From: a virus
Length of the DNA: 53,833 bases
Direction: 5' to 3' (one strand)
Virus record (IMG/VR): IMGVR_UViG_3300029787_000065
Location: 1 to 53,833 of that record
Below, piece after piece: positions 16,660 to 26,400 of this stretch. The translations under genes were made by a program, and so were the position numbers. The stretch's first letter is position 1. Every line of letters starts with the position of its first letter. The notes beneath the pieces were generated by a model. The model saw only the letters and a list, made by a program, of their open reading frames with translations. It was not told where the DNA came from and did not search any database.

Positions 16660-17151
16660 ATGGCTACTTTAAGCCTGATTACACATTTTACTGTAGATAT
16701 ACCAGATGATGACTCGCACACCATCACTGGTGGCAGCACTACAGCAACAGATTCAATTACAATAACACATTACTTTGACAAGCGTTATTCTATTACTAAC
16801 AGCACTCTAGTAGAGGTATGGAATGACACTATGTTAGATGATTTTGATTTCTTGTGGGTTGAGTCAGATCAGGTTGTAGAGATACAGCTTATGTGTAATG
16901 AGGGCGGCACCGTTGCTGGCAGTAACCTAGAGAACGCATGGGTCGTTAAGTTACAAGCGGGTATTCCGTTCTGTCTTGCAGATGATCTTAGCCGTAACAG
17001 AGGTGACGTTGCTGGATCATTTAGTGAAGCAAACTATCTTGCAGAACAAGATACGTGGGAAACAAACTGGACTGCAGATACCATTGATCGCATTGAATGT
17101 TATAACTCTTCAGGTAGCACCGCTAACGTGCGTGTGTTTGCAGCAACATAA
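16660..17151 (+). CDS. Beta-rich hypothetical virion protein (163 aa)
   Basis: ATG at 16660 with CGGAG. The protein begins with MATLSLITHFTVDIPDDDSH and is rich in beta-branched and acidic residues without a helix or membrane segment, ending NVRVFAAT. It lies after the oxygenase and before the small basic genes, and is probably a decoration or neck component. It resembles the 15440 product in style but I cannot align the two convincingly. No family recognised. Confidence 0.7.
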   Translation: MATLSLITHFTVDIPDDDSHTITGGSTTATDSITITHYFDKRYSITNSTLVEVWNDTMLDDFDFLWVESDQVVEIQLMCNEGGTVAGSNLENAWVVKLQAGIPFCLADDLSRNRGDVAGSFSEANYLAEQDTWETNWTADTIDRIECYNSSGSTANVRVFAAT

Positions 17152-17163
17152 AGGAATCTAACA

Positions 17164-17379
17164 ATGGCTATGAGTGAGAAGAATAAAAAACTTGCAAAGT
17201 TTGCTCCACCTTTTGATAAAATTACTCAAGCAGATATTATTACTGCAAAAACTGGTAAAGAGCAAAAAGCTATGGGCGGCGGCATGATCAAACCCAAGAA
17301 GATGATGGGCGGCGGCATGATGTATCGTGGACGTAAATATGCCTACGGGGGCAGGGTATCTAAATACGGTAAGGATTGA
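17164..17379 (+). CDS. Small basic protein with repeated GGG tags
   Basis: ATG at 17164 with AAAGGA upstream. The 71-aa product has a helical N-terminus and a Gly/Met/Lys tail with GGGMIKPKK, MMGGGMMYRG and AYGGRVSKYGKD, the last being another GGxV-type tag. It is very basic, with TGA overlapping the next ATG (TGATG). Likely a minor virion or DNA-associated protein; no family recognised. Confidence 0.7.
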   Translation: MAMSEKNKKLAKFAPPFDKITQADIITAKTGKEQKAMGGGMIKPKKMMGGGMMYRGRKYAYGGRVSKYGKD

Positions 17380-17678
17380 TGGCACGTAAACCTCAAAAAG
17401 CAATACCTAAAACTACTAGAGGTAAAGGAGCAAACTATCGCCCAACTAAAAAGGGTGCTGGTATGACAAAGAAAGGTATTGCTGCACACCGTAGAGCTAA
17501 TCCAGGGTCCAAGCTAAAAGGTGCTGTTACTGGTAAAGTTAAAGCAGGAAGTAAAGCAGCCAAGCGTAGAAAGAGTTATTGCGCTAGGTCTGCAGGTCAA
17601 CTGAAACGTAGCTCTGCTAAAACTAGAAATGATCCTAACTCTCGCATCAGGCAAGCTAGGCGAAGGTGGAAGTGTTAA
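17379..17678 (+). CDS. Basic protein of the SYCARSxGQ...RRRWxC family
   Basis: ATG at 17379 overlaps the upstream TGA. The 99-aa protein is Lys/Arg-rich with a distinctive C-terminus, KRRKSYCARSAGQLKRSS then NDPNSRIRQARRRWKC. From memory this signature recurs in small basic proteins of marine phages. The paired Cys (CARS and WKC) may bind metal or form a link. Probably DNA-binding, perhaps packaged with the genome. The TAATG junction with the next small gene shows tight coupling. Confidence 0.75.
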   Translation: MARKPQKAIPKTTRGKGANYRPTKKGAGMTKKGIAAHRRANPGSKLKGAVTGKVKAGSKAAKRRKSYCARSAGQLKRSSAKTRNDPNSRIRQARRRWKC

Positions 17679-17836
17679 TGGCTAATTGTAAGAACTGCGG
17701 ATATGACTCTCATTGTGGCAATAGACTTACTAAAAATTTGGACAACATCCGATCTTTTAGAACTCATAGTGATAACACTGGAAGCCAGCAAATAGAGGTT
17801 TGCAAAAATTGTCGTTGTGATGATTGTGAGGAATAA
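17678..17836 (+). CDS. 52-aa cysteine-rich zinc-ribbon-like microprotein
   Basis: The ATG (17678) and stop (17836) each share a base with the neighbouring genes (TAATG on both sides). The 52 residues contain CKNCGYDSHCG at residues 4-14 and VCKNCRCDDCEE at the end, with a 28-residue linker, giving eight Cys/His ligands consistent with one or two zinc sites. No similar family named. The exact tiling and motif make it a real gene. It may assist the adjacent adaptor or act on nucleic acid. Confidence 0.7.
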   Translation: MANCKNCGYDSHCGNRLTKNLDNIRSFRTHSDNTGSQQIEVCKNCRCDDCEE

Positions 17837-18927
17837 TGAATTACCTTACTCTTGTAAATAATGTTCTTAATGAACTAAATGAAATAGAGCTTACCTCTAC
17901 AACATTTGGTTCGTCAAGGGGCGTACAAACAACAGTAAAAAATGTTGTAAATAAAGCTATCAACGATATCTATAATGCAGAGATTGAGTGGCCTTATTTA
18001 ATTGCAAATAGAACTGACGATATAGTTGCTGGTACGCAAGAATACTTGCTGCCCTCTGACTTTCGTAAGATTGATTGGGACACATTTATGTTGCGTCCTA
18101 AAAATTTAATTACTAACGGAACATTTAACACCAACATACTTAACTGGACTGTAGTATCAGGATCACCGATAAAAGTTGAAACTACAAACTCAGGTGCTTC
18201 TATAGCTGGAGCTTTACGGCTATCAAGCGCAGAGGTGACACAAACTATTCAAACTATCATTAATAAAGAGTATGTTATTAGAACACGTACATTTTCTAAT
18301 GATGTAACATTAAAAGTAGGCACATCTTCTGGAGGAACACAGAATCTTAGTGCTACACTAAGTGTTACAGATGCTGGAGATGGTGAGTGGCAAGTTAATA
18401 GGTTTACAGCTACAGCTACAACAACATATGTTGGTCTTGCTGAGTCGAGCGGTAGTGAAGCAGAGATAGATACAATAGAGGCCGTTGAGAACGAGCAACC
18501 ACACAAATTACGTTACATATCTCACGATGAGTGGTTTGAAACTTTTTCAGAAACAGACCTAGATCAAACATCTGCTAACCAGTTTGCTTTACCACATTAC
18601 GTTTATAAAACAAACGATGATAAGTATGGTTTGTCTCCTATTCCTAATCGTGTGTTAAGTGTATCTTATCAATACTATCAAACACACAGCGATTTATCTG
18701 CATACACAGATATTCCTACATTACCTGTTAGGTTTCACGACATTATTGTTAACAGGGCAAAGTATTATACGTACATGATGAGAGCCAACGTAGCTGGTAA
18801 GGACGCAGCAGAACGAGATTACCTAGAAGGTATCAAACGTATGCGTGTAGAGCTTCTAAACAGAAAGAACTACATGTACGCACGGGGTCTACGTTCCGCT
18901 GGTAAACTTATTAAGGTAAACACATAG
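17836..18927 (+). CDS. Head-tail adaptor protein with inserted jelly-roll-like domain
   Basis: The 363-aa protein has the adaptor pattern of podoviruses: an N-terminal helical bundle (NYLTLVNNVLNELNEIE, KNVVNKAINDIYNAEIEWPY) and the C-terminal VRFHDIIVNRAKYYTYMMRA plus helix that would seat on the portal. Between them, about residues 88-219 form an insertion that begins NLITNGTFNTNILNWTVVSG, the opening of carbohydrate-binding-like beta-sandwich modules. The core continues after it at KLRYISHDEWFE. So the adaptor joins portal to the tail and carries an extra outward domain. It is followed by the nozzle-like gene, as in other short-tailed phages. Confidence 0.75.
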   Translation: MNYLTLVNNVLNELNEIELTSTTFGSSRGVQTTVKNVVNKAINDIYNAEIEWPYLIANRTDDIVAGTQEYLLPSDFRKIDWDTFMLRPKNLITNGTFNTNILNWTVVSGSPIKVETTNSGASIAGALRLSSAEVTQTIQTIINKEYVIRTRTFSNDVTLKVGTSSGGTQNLSATLSVTDAGDGEWQVNRFTATATTTYVGLAESSGSEAEIDTIEAVENEQPHKLRYISHDEWFETFSETDLDQTSANQFALPHYVYKTNDDKYGLSPIPNRVLSVSYQYYQTHSDLSAYTDIPTLPVRFHDIIVNRAKYYTYMMRANVAGKDAAERDYLEGIKRMRVELLNRKNYMYARGLRSAGKLIKVNT

Positions 18928-19049
18928 TGGCTAAAGTTCAGAACAAGAGAGGTAAATACTCTCACAGTGCAACAAAACAAGAGCGTGATCCAGAGCTTGT
19001 TAAGATGTGGATGGCTAGGCAAGAGAGATTAAAAGAGAAGGGCAAGTAA
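18927..19049 (+). CDS. 40-aa basic microprotein (GTG start)
   Basis: GTG at 18927 overlaps the previous TAG, with AAGG about 13 bases upstream, and TAA at 19047-19049 precedes the next ATG by one base. The 40 residues are basic and helical: KYSHSATKQERDPELVKMWM then ARQERLKEKGK. The tiling without gaps is the main support. Function unknown. Confidence 0.5.
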   Translation: MAKVQNKRGKYSHSATKQERDPELVKMWMARQERLKEKGK

Positions 19050-19050
19050 A

Positions 19051-19578
19051 ATGGCGGTTCAATTTATTCCAGTTGTGCTAGGTGCTGCACGTACCATTTA
19101 TAATATTTCTAGGCCTCTGTACAATAGATACAAATCACAGTTAACAAAAGCTAGTGAAAAAGCTGTAGACGAAGCAAAAAATATAAAAAGATTAGGCTCC
19201 AATCAACTTATAAAAAAATTAGGTGGTGAACAAACAACTAAAGCATCTTTATCTCAAAAAGGTGTAAAAAAAGTTGTTAAAAAAGGAGCGGCAGGAGTTG
19301 CAGCAGGTGCAGGAGTTACAGGATATCTTTTAGGTAAAGATAAAAAAGAAGATAAAAAGAAATCTAAATTAGCTACCACACCAGGACGTAAACCTAAAAG
19401 AGCTAAATTAGCTGTTAAGCCAGGGCGTAAGCCTCCTCCTCCTTTGCCTAAAGCAAAAGAAGTTAAGCCTCGTTCCAAACCGCCTGAAGGTATGAAAAAC
19501 CCTATGACAATGAAATCAGGCACTAAAAAATATGCTAATGGCGGCAACGTAAGAAAACCTAAAGGCATGTTAAACTAA
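19051..19578 (+). CDS. Basic protein with hydrophobic segment and YANGGNV tail
   Basis: The 175-aa product starts with a hydrophobic N-terminus (MAVQFIPVVLGAARTIYNIS), has a possible membrane or Ala-rich helix (GAAGVAAGAGVTGYLLG, about 79-95), then a strongly basic Lys/Pro tail. Repeats of PGRKPK, PGRKPP and the end KKYANGGNVRKPKGMLN resemble the GGxV tags elsewhere. A basic, membrane-active profile fits an internal virion protein ejected with the DNA. No family recognised. Confidence 0.65.
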   Translation: MAVQFIPVVLGAARTIYNISRPLYNRYKSQLTKASEKAVDEAKNIKRLGSNQLIKKLGGEQTTKASLSQKGVKKVVKKGAAGVAAGAGVTGYLLGKDKKEDKKKSKLATTPGRKPKRAKLAVKPGRKPPPPLPKAKEVKPRSKPPEGMKNPMTMKSGTKKYANGGNVRKPKGMLN

Positions 19579-21090
19579 ATGGCACAAATAACCGCACCTG
19601 AGTATATATCACCCTACGTTGTTACAACGTCAGGAGGTCTTGTTCTAGACCGTGATGTGTACACAATGCCTGTGGGTGCTGCTAGTATACTACAAAATTA
19701 CGAGCCATCTGTCAAGGGTGGCTACAGACGTATAGACGGAACAACTAAGTTTGCCTCTGGTCAAGTTAACGGGAGTAATAAGGTTACGGGCGTAGCTGTG
19801 TTTAACAGCGGTGTTATAGCAATTTCTGGCACAGCGGTTAAGTTTGGAACGGGAAGTGCTTGGTCTTCTATTGGTACTCAAACTAACACACCTAGTAGAC
19901 CACGCTTTGAAAAATATAACTTTAACGGAACGGACTCTATTATATGGATTGATGGTGCTAACACACCAGCAAGGTACACTACTGGTGGTACGCTAACTGC
20001 TCTAAATGCTTCAGGCGCACCAGCTAACGCTACATCAGTAGCAGCTTTTAAAAATCATATCTTCTACGCTGGTGCCTCTGCTGCAAAACAACAGGTTCAG
20101 TTTACAGTACCATTTGATGAAGCTGATTATACAGGGACTGGTTCTGGCAGTGTAAAAGTAGATACAGAAGTTGTTGCTCTTAAATCGTTTCGTGAGTCAC
20201 TTATAATCTTTGGTAAAGACAGAATATTTAAACTAACAGGTAGTTCTAGTTCTGACTTTGCAATTGCACCAGTGTCTCGTAACATTGGTTGTAGCGATGG
20301 CAACAGTGTGCAGGAGATAGGCGGTGACTTAATCTTTCTAGCACCAGACGGTCTACGCACAATTGCTGGTACTGCTAGAATTGGTGACGTAGAACTTGGA
20401 ACTGTATCGAAACAAATACAGCAACGTATTAATGAGATTGGTTTTGATAATGTATGCTCTACCGTTATTAGAACAAAAAGTCAGTACCGACTGTTTTATC
20501 CAACTGTAGGTGGTTCAGAAGCTAGTGCACAAGGTATTATAGGTGTTATCAAATCAAACCCACAAGGACAGATAGGGTGGGAGTATGCAGATTTAAAAGG
20601 TATTAAAGCAGCTTCTGCTGACTCTGATTTTATAGGAACCAATGAAACAGTAGTGCATGGTAGTTTTGATGGATATGTTTTTAGACAAGAACTAGGTAAT
20701 GACTTTGACGGCACAAACATAAGAGCAATATATCGCTCTCCTGACCTTACTATGGGAGATGCAGGTATACGTAAAAGTATGCAACGTATCAATCTTAACT
20801 TTGATACAGAGGGAAGCGTTAACGCATCTTTATTTGTAAAGTATGACTTTGAAGATGCAAGTTCTCCGCAACCTGCAGCTTATACTTTAACAACACAAAG
20901 CACAGCCGCTGTATACGGAACAGGAACCTACGATACGTCCGTATACGGTGCAACAGGAATACCCATTGTTCGACAAAGCGTAGAAGGCAGTGGGTTTACA
21001 GTAGTTATAAGGGTAGAGGACGAATCAGGTAATCCTCCTATAACACTAAAAGGATTTGAACTAGAATTTACTCCAGGGGCTAGAATGTAA
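19579..21090 (+). CDS. Tail nozzle/hub-like protein
   Basis: The 503-aa product directly follows the adaptor region. It is beta-rich with repeated blade-like units: RFEKYNFNGTDSIIWIDGAN, VAAFKNHIFYAGAS, ALKSFRESLIIFGKDRIFKL, GGDLIFLAPDGLRTIAGT. This is the usual pattern of the podovirus tail tubular/nozzle protein, with a beta-propeller-like core and C-terminal beta-sandwich (INLNFDTEGSVNASLFVKYD). It would plug or extend the tail tube below the adaptor. Start is an ATG directly after the previous stop. No cysteine or enzyme motif of note. Confidence 0.75.
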   Translation: MAQITAPEYISPYVVTTSGGLVLDRDVYTMPVGAASILQNYEPSVKGGYRRIDGTTKFASGQVNGSNKVTGVAVFNSGVIAISGTAVKFGTGSAWSSIGTQTNTPSRPRFEKYNFNGTDSIIWIDGANTPARYTTGGTLTALNASGAPANATSVAAFKNHIFYAGASAAKQQVQFTVPFDEADYTGTGSGSVKVDTEVVALKSFRESLIIFGKDRIFKLTGSSSSDFAIAPVSRNIGCSDGNSVQEIGGDLIFLAPDGLRTIAGTARIGDVELGTVSKQIQQRINEIGFDNVCSTVIRTKSQYRLFYPTVGGSEASAQGIIGVIKSNPQGQIGWEYADLKGIKAASADSDFIGTNETVVHGSFDGYVFRQELGNDFDGTNIRAIYRSPDLTMGDAGIRKSMQRINLNFDTEGSVNASLFVKYDFEDASSPQPAAYTLTTQSTAAVYGTGTYDTSVYGATGIPIVRQSVEGSGFTVVIRVEDESGNPPITLKGFELEFTPGARM

Positions 21091-23474
21091 TGGCGGGATA
21101 CTCATCACGACAAAGCACGTATACAACTGGCGATACAATTAATGCGTCTGACTCTAATAACGAGTTTGATGCAATTGTAACAGCCTTTGGTACGAGCGGT
21201 CACACACACGATGGAACAGCAGGTAATGGTGGTGGACTATCAAAGTTAGCAGGTAGTAACGCTATTACGATAGGCGCAGGAACTGCAGGAACAGATATTA
21301 CCGTAACGTTTGACGGAGAAACTAATGACGGTGTTTTAACATGGCTAGAAGATGAGGACATGTTTAAATACTCTGACGATGTTATGATCGCAGATGATGA
21401 AAAACTTATCTTCGGAACTGGTTCAGAATGGACAATAGAATACGATGAAGATGGCGATGATGATCTTGTATTAACAGGATCAGATATAGCTATTGAGAGT
21501 TCAACCTCTGCTAAACCTGTTCTAACGTTGTTTAACAGTAATGCAGATGCTAACAGTGCAACACTTAAATTTAAAAAAGACGGAAGCAGCCCAGCAACAA
21601 GCGATGTAATTGGCAACATAGACTTTTTGAGTGAAGATGCAGGAAACGCTGCTACAACATACGGACGCATACAATCTACCATTGTAGATGTTACTGCTGG
21701 TGGTGAACAAGGCGGCATAGATTTCTTTGTTGCAGAAAATGATGGCACTCTTACTAAAGGTCTTTCAATATTAGGTGCAGGTACTGATACTGATATCACA
21801 GTAGATATTAGCACACATGATGGTGCAGCGGGTGGTCTTAAACTAGGAGGCACTCTTGTTACGTCTACTGCTACAGAGTTGAACCTTCTAGATGGTTTAA
21901 GTTCCGTCTGTAGTCTTACTGGAAGCACTGACAATACGCTAGTTACAGTTACTGGTAGTAACGCTATAGCAGGTGAAGATCACCTTACCTTTGATGGTTC
22001 TGATCTTAAAATTTTAGAAGACGTAAATGATGGTAGTCCATCTATATCTATAGGTGGTGCAGACGCTGAGAAAGGAATGATACAAGCTGTATTTGATTCC
22101 AGCGCACAAACACTTAACTACTTAGAAATATCAACAGCAACCGCTGATGCTGGTGGAGATGCTGGTAAGATACTTTTTGATGTAGACGGCACAGATATTG
22201 TACAGATAGACGATGGTGGTGTAACGTTTACCAACGGAGCTAACTGGGAAGTTGGCGTTGATTCCACTACGGGAACTACTGCAGGTAAAAACCTAACAGT
22301 TGCTGCTGGTTCTAGTGCTACAGGTTCTAATAACGTAAACGGTGGTAATCTTACACTGTCTTCAGGAGGTGGTGACGGAACTGGCACATCTTCTATTGAT
22401 TTTAAAACAAAAGCTGCCAACACTGATACTCCTGCTTCTAAGATGCAATTATCTGGTGCGGGTGTTCTTACACTAAGCGCAGGTGGTCTTGTCATACCCG
22501 ATGATGGTAATATTGGCTCCGCTAGTGATGCAGATTCTATGGCTATTGATTCTAGCGGCAATGTATCTATGTCACAGAATCTTACAGTAACAGGTAATTT
22601 TACTGTTAACGGCACAACTACAACACTTGACACAACAACACTGGCCGTTGTTGATCCTATTATTCATCTACAAACAGCATCTGATGGGGGTGCGCTAGGA
22701 GCAGATACCAACAAAGATGTAGGTATTGCAATGCAATATCATACAGGTAGTGCAGCAAAAACTGCATTTCTTGGTATTGATGATAACGACTCTTATAAAC
22801 TTAAATTTATACCTGATGCAAGTATATCTAGTGAAGTCGTTAGTGGTTCTGTAGGAACAATTAATGCAGTATTTGAAGGAGACTTAACTGGTAACGTAAC
22901 TGGTAACGTCAGTGGTACAGCAGCTACTGTTACAGGTTCTGCTCAAAGTAACATTACTTCGGTAGGTACTCTTACTACTCTTACTGTAGACAGCATTATT
23001 ATTAACGGAACAAACATTGGGCATACGAGTGACACAGATGCAATCGCTATAGCATCTGACGGTGTAGTTACATTTAGTCAAGTTCCTGTGCTTCCTGCTG
23101 ATACAATTGAAACAGCGGATATTCAAGATAACGCTGTAACTCCTGCTAAAATAGCTGGTGCAGTTAACGCTCAAACAGGAACATCGTATACGTTAGTTAT
23201 TGGTGATGCGTTTAAAACTGTAACAATGACTAATGCTAGTGCTAACACGCTTACCATACCACCTAACTCTAGTGTAGCTTTTGCAGTAGGTGATCGTATT
23301 GATGTGGTCATGTTGGGTGCTGGAACAACTACTGTTACAGGCGGTAGCGGTGTAACCGTAAACGGTGTAAGCACGGGGTCAGGCGCAATAGCTGCACAGT
23401 ATGCTTCAGCATCTTGTTTAAAAATAGCTACTAACACGTGGCTTCTTATAGGTAATCATGGTGGCGTAAGTTAA
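21090..23474 (+). CDS. Tail fibre protein (794 aa)
   Basis: Starts MAGYSSRQSTYTTGDTINAS with a short conserved-looking anchor (about 1-50) ending SGHTHDGTAGNGG. The shaft is Gly/Thr/Asp-rich and repetitive (IEYDEDGDDDLVLTGSDIAI, GNVTGNVSGTAATVTGSAQS). The C-terminus LTIPPNSSVAFAVGDRIDVV with ITGGSGVTVNG-like and QYASASCLKIATNTWLLIG matches a capping domain known from phage fibres. It reads as a trimeric fibre mounted on the short tail. The TAATGG start overlaps the nozzle stop. Confidence 0.85.
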   Translation: MAGYSSRQSTYTTGDTINASDSNNEFDAIVTAFGTSGHTHDGTAGNGGGLSKLAGSNAITIGAGTAGTDITVTFDGETNDGVLTWLEDEDMFKYSDDVMIADDEKLIFGTGSEWTIEYDEDGDDDLVLTGSDIAIESSTSAKPVLTLFNSNADANSATLKFKKDGSSPATSDVIGNIDFLSEDAGNAATTYGRIQSTIVDVTAGGEQGGIDFFVAENDGTLTKGLSILGAGTDTDITVDISTHDGAAGGLKLGGTLVTSTATELNLLDGLSSVCSLTGSTDNTLVTVTGSNAIAGEDHLTFDGSDLKILEDVNDGSPSISIGGADAEKGMIQAVFDSSAQTLNYLEISTATADAGGDAGKILFDVDGTDIVQIDDGGVTFTNGANWEVGVDSTTGTTAGKNLTVAAGSSATGSNNVNGGNLTLSSGGGDGTGTSSIDFKTKAANTDTPASKMQLSGAGVLTLSAGGLVIPDDGNIGSASDADSMAIDSSGNVSMSQNLTVTGNFTVNGTTTTLDTTTLAVVDPIIHLQTASDGGALGADTNKDVGIAMQYHTGSAAKTAFLGIDDNDSYKLKFIPDASISSEVVSGSVGTINAVFEGDLTGNVTGNVSGTAATVTGSAQSNITSVGTLTTLTVDSIIINGTNIGHTSDTDAIAIASDGVVTFSQVPVLPADTIETADIQDNAVTPAKIAGAVNAQTGTSYTLVIGDAFKTVTMTNASANTLTIPPNSSVAFAVGDRIDVVMLGAGTTTVTGGSGVTVNGVSTGSGAIAAQYASASCLKIATNTWLLIGNHGGVS

Positions 23475-26400
23475 ATGCTTCACTCTATTCCTCTTGGTAT
23501 TTTATCTTTTTCTTCTGGCGGCTATGCTGTTGATAACAGTGCTGTGTTTAACGACGACGACTCAGAGTATTTGACCTTTCTACCCGCGCAAGCACCAACC
23601 AGTGATAGAATTTGCACGTTAAGTTTTTGGGTCAAACGAGGTTCAATTGGAAACGCACAGAAGATTATTACCCAAGGACAAGAGTCGGGCGGCGTAGCTG
23701 AAAGTATTCACATCTACTTTCATTCAGATGACCGATTTATTGTTCTATGCGAAACCGCAGCGGGTGCCGCGACAATTAACCGAACGACTACCCAAGTATT
23801 TCGTGACCCTCATGCGTGGTATCATTTTTGTATTCGCATAAATGGCTACAGTTCTGGTGACAGTGCTTGCATTATCGAAGTAAACGGAGCAACTATTACA
23901 GCTTTTGATACTAAAACTAATCCTAGTAGTTCAACGGACCTTGGAACATTTAATAATGTTGAACCGATACAGATTGGAAGGCTAGATCGTTCTCCAAGTG
24001 GAACGTATGCTGATTTCTATCTTGCACAATTTATAGGAATTGATGGTGGTTCTTATGATGCAACAAAGTTTGGTGAATATGATGACAACGGAGTTTGGCG
24101 TCCTATAGACCCAACAGACAATTTTACTGTAAGTTCAACAGCCGAAGCGATAGCTAATTCTGCAAGTGCTACAAACTCAAGCGGGTTGACAACTTACACC
24201 TACAGTGGCGTAGCATTAGGAACAGCATCCTCTACTCGTGCTGTTTATGTTTTTGCAACAGGGCAAGGACCAGCATCTTCTAACTTCGATGTAAGTTCAA
24301 TGACGGTTGGTGGTGTGTCTGCTACTAGAGTAGCGGATGTAACTAACTCTGCTGAAGCACAATATGTGTCTGAACTTTGGAGGGCTGATGTTCCATCAGG
24401 TACAACTGGAGATATTGTTGTCGTATGGAACTCCGCAATGTCTCAATGCGGAGTTATTGCTTGGGCAGTAACGGGTGATCACAATTTATTTGATTTACAA
24501 ACAACATCTGATTCAACGGCTTCCTTTACTTTATCAGATATACCAGATGGTAGTGTTATTCTTGCTGGGCGTGGTGGTACTGGTAGTCGTACACATACTT
24601 GGTCTAGTGATGTTACAGAAAATGTTGATGAGGTAATTGGAAGCGGTGTAGTGCAGTCTGGGGCATCTTCAGCAAAGTCAACTGGTGGTGACTTTACCGT
24701 AACTTGTACACCTTCAACAAGCGATACTCGTGCTAGAACCGTTTCTATTGTTTTAAGTCCCACTCAAGGTGCAGGTATAAACGGTTTTTACCTACCGTTC
24801 TCGGCGGGGACAGGCGCAGCCCTCGGTAGCAACAGCGCAGGGTCAAACACATTTACACCAGCAGCGGCAAACTACACATACAATTCTACATATACGACGA
24901 TTGGCAGCGGCACTATTGACAACAATGGCGCACCTGGCGTTAGTGGTCGTTTAAACAATCCATTTAGTGGCGACTTCACCTTTAGCTTTACGGCCACCGC
25001 AATAGCTGGATCGATCTTCGGCTGTTTTGACGCCGACGAACTTAGCACATTTGCGACAGGTACGGACGACGGCGGTCTGGATAGCATGACTAAAAGTTGG
25101 TGGTACGATGACGGTGGAAACGGCTCCGGCGGTGCTGGCAGCGTTGGTGCTGGTAAGATCATGTACGGCAACGCCACGCAAGCCTCGTCAGCCATTGCAG
25201 CTGGATCAGCCGTGACGATTACTCGCACGGGTTCGACCATTAAAATTACCGACGACGGGTCTGACCTTCACAGCTTTAGCCAAACACACGCAGGTCCAGT
25301 CTATATCATGATTGGTCATCGCAACATCACTTCAAAGTCGATGAATTTTGACAGCGTAAGTATGGCTGGGTCTGAGGCGTTTGCAGCAGTTAATTCACCC
25401 ACGCAGACCACTGACAGCCCGACTACCAACTTTGCAACTCTCTCTAGCGTTACTGAAGTTTTGGGCGCAGCGGTCACGCTAAGTGATGGAAATTTAAGTG
25501 CCGCTGGCACTGCCGCAACAGTATGGAACCGAAATCCTGCGAGTATTTCGTTACAGACTGCCGCTGGTGGCAAATACATATGGGCGGTAAAACCTAATGC
25601 TGTTGGCGGTGGTCGAGGCGACCCCTGGATAACTAACGAGAGTTATGGCGGCGGTAACAATCCACAAACTCAATCTAATGCGTGGACAGCAACTATTGAT
25701 ACATCTTCAGCTTTTATTGAATCAGATGCTGGAACAACTACGACTCATTCAATTTCACCTGTAGCAGCAACAGGTGATTACATTCTTTGTGCTATTGATT
25801 TGGACAACAATAAAGTTTGGTGGGGTCTTTATGACGTATCGGCAGACACTACCAAGTGGGCCGATAACTCCACTGGTTTTAGCGGCGATCCAACAGATGG
25901 CGGTACAACAGCAAATGCCACTTTAACTGGCGATACACTTTCATTTGGTATCAGCGTTTACACGGGCCGTTCTTGTGAAGTTGACTTTGGGCAAGGCGTT
26001 CATGATCTCCTGTCGAACATCACAATTCCAACGGGATATAAATTTATAAACGCAGCTAATTTATTTGAAGCATCTGCACCCACTATTGGAAACCCTGATG
26101 ACCACTTTAAAGAAGTTATTGTTGACCATGATGGTAGCAGTACAAACTTTACGATTCCGTGGTCAACGTATAATGGGACAAGTGGAACCTATGACACTTT
26201 ATTTTCAATTAAAAGATTAGCAGATGAAAAATGGTTTGTGATTGATAGTATCAGGGGTCTAAATAAATACTTCTCGTGGAACGCTACAACATCTCAAACA
26301 ACTGACGCTAATGTATTATCTGTAAGCGGCACTACTGGAACACTTGGTTCAACACTTGCAGATGATAACTATCTGGTTCAGATGTACCGTTTAAATGCAC

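Noticed and set aside
21200-21934. - strand ORF of 244 codons opposite the tail fibre
   Set aside because: Product is Ser/Pro/Val-rich antisense of the repetitive fibre sequence, with no ribosome site.
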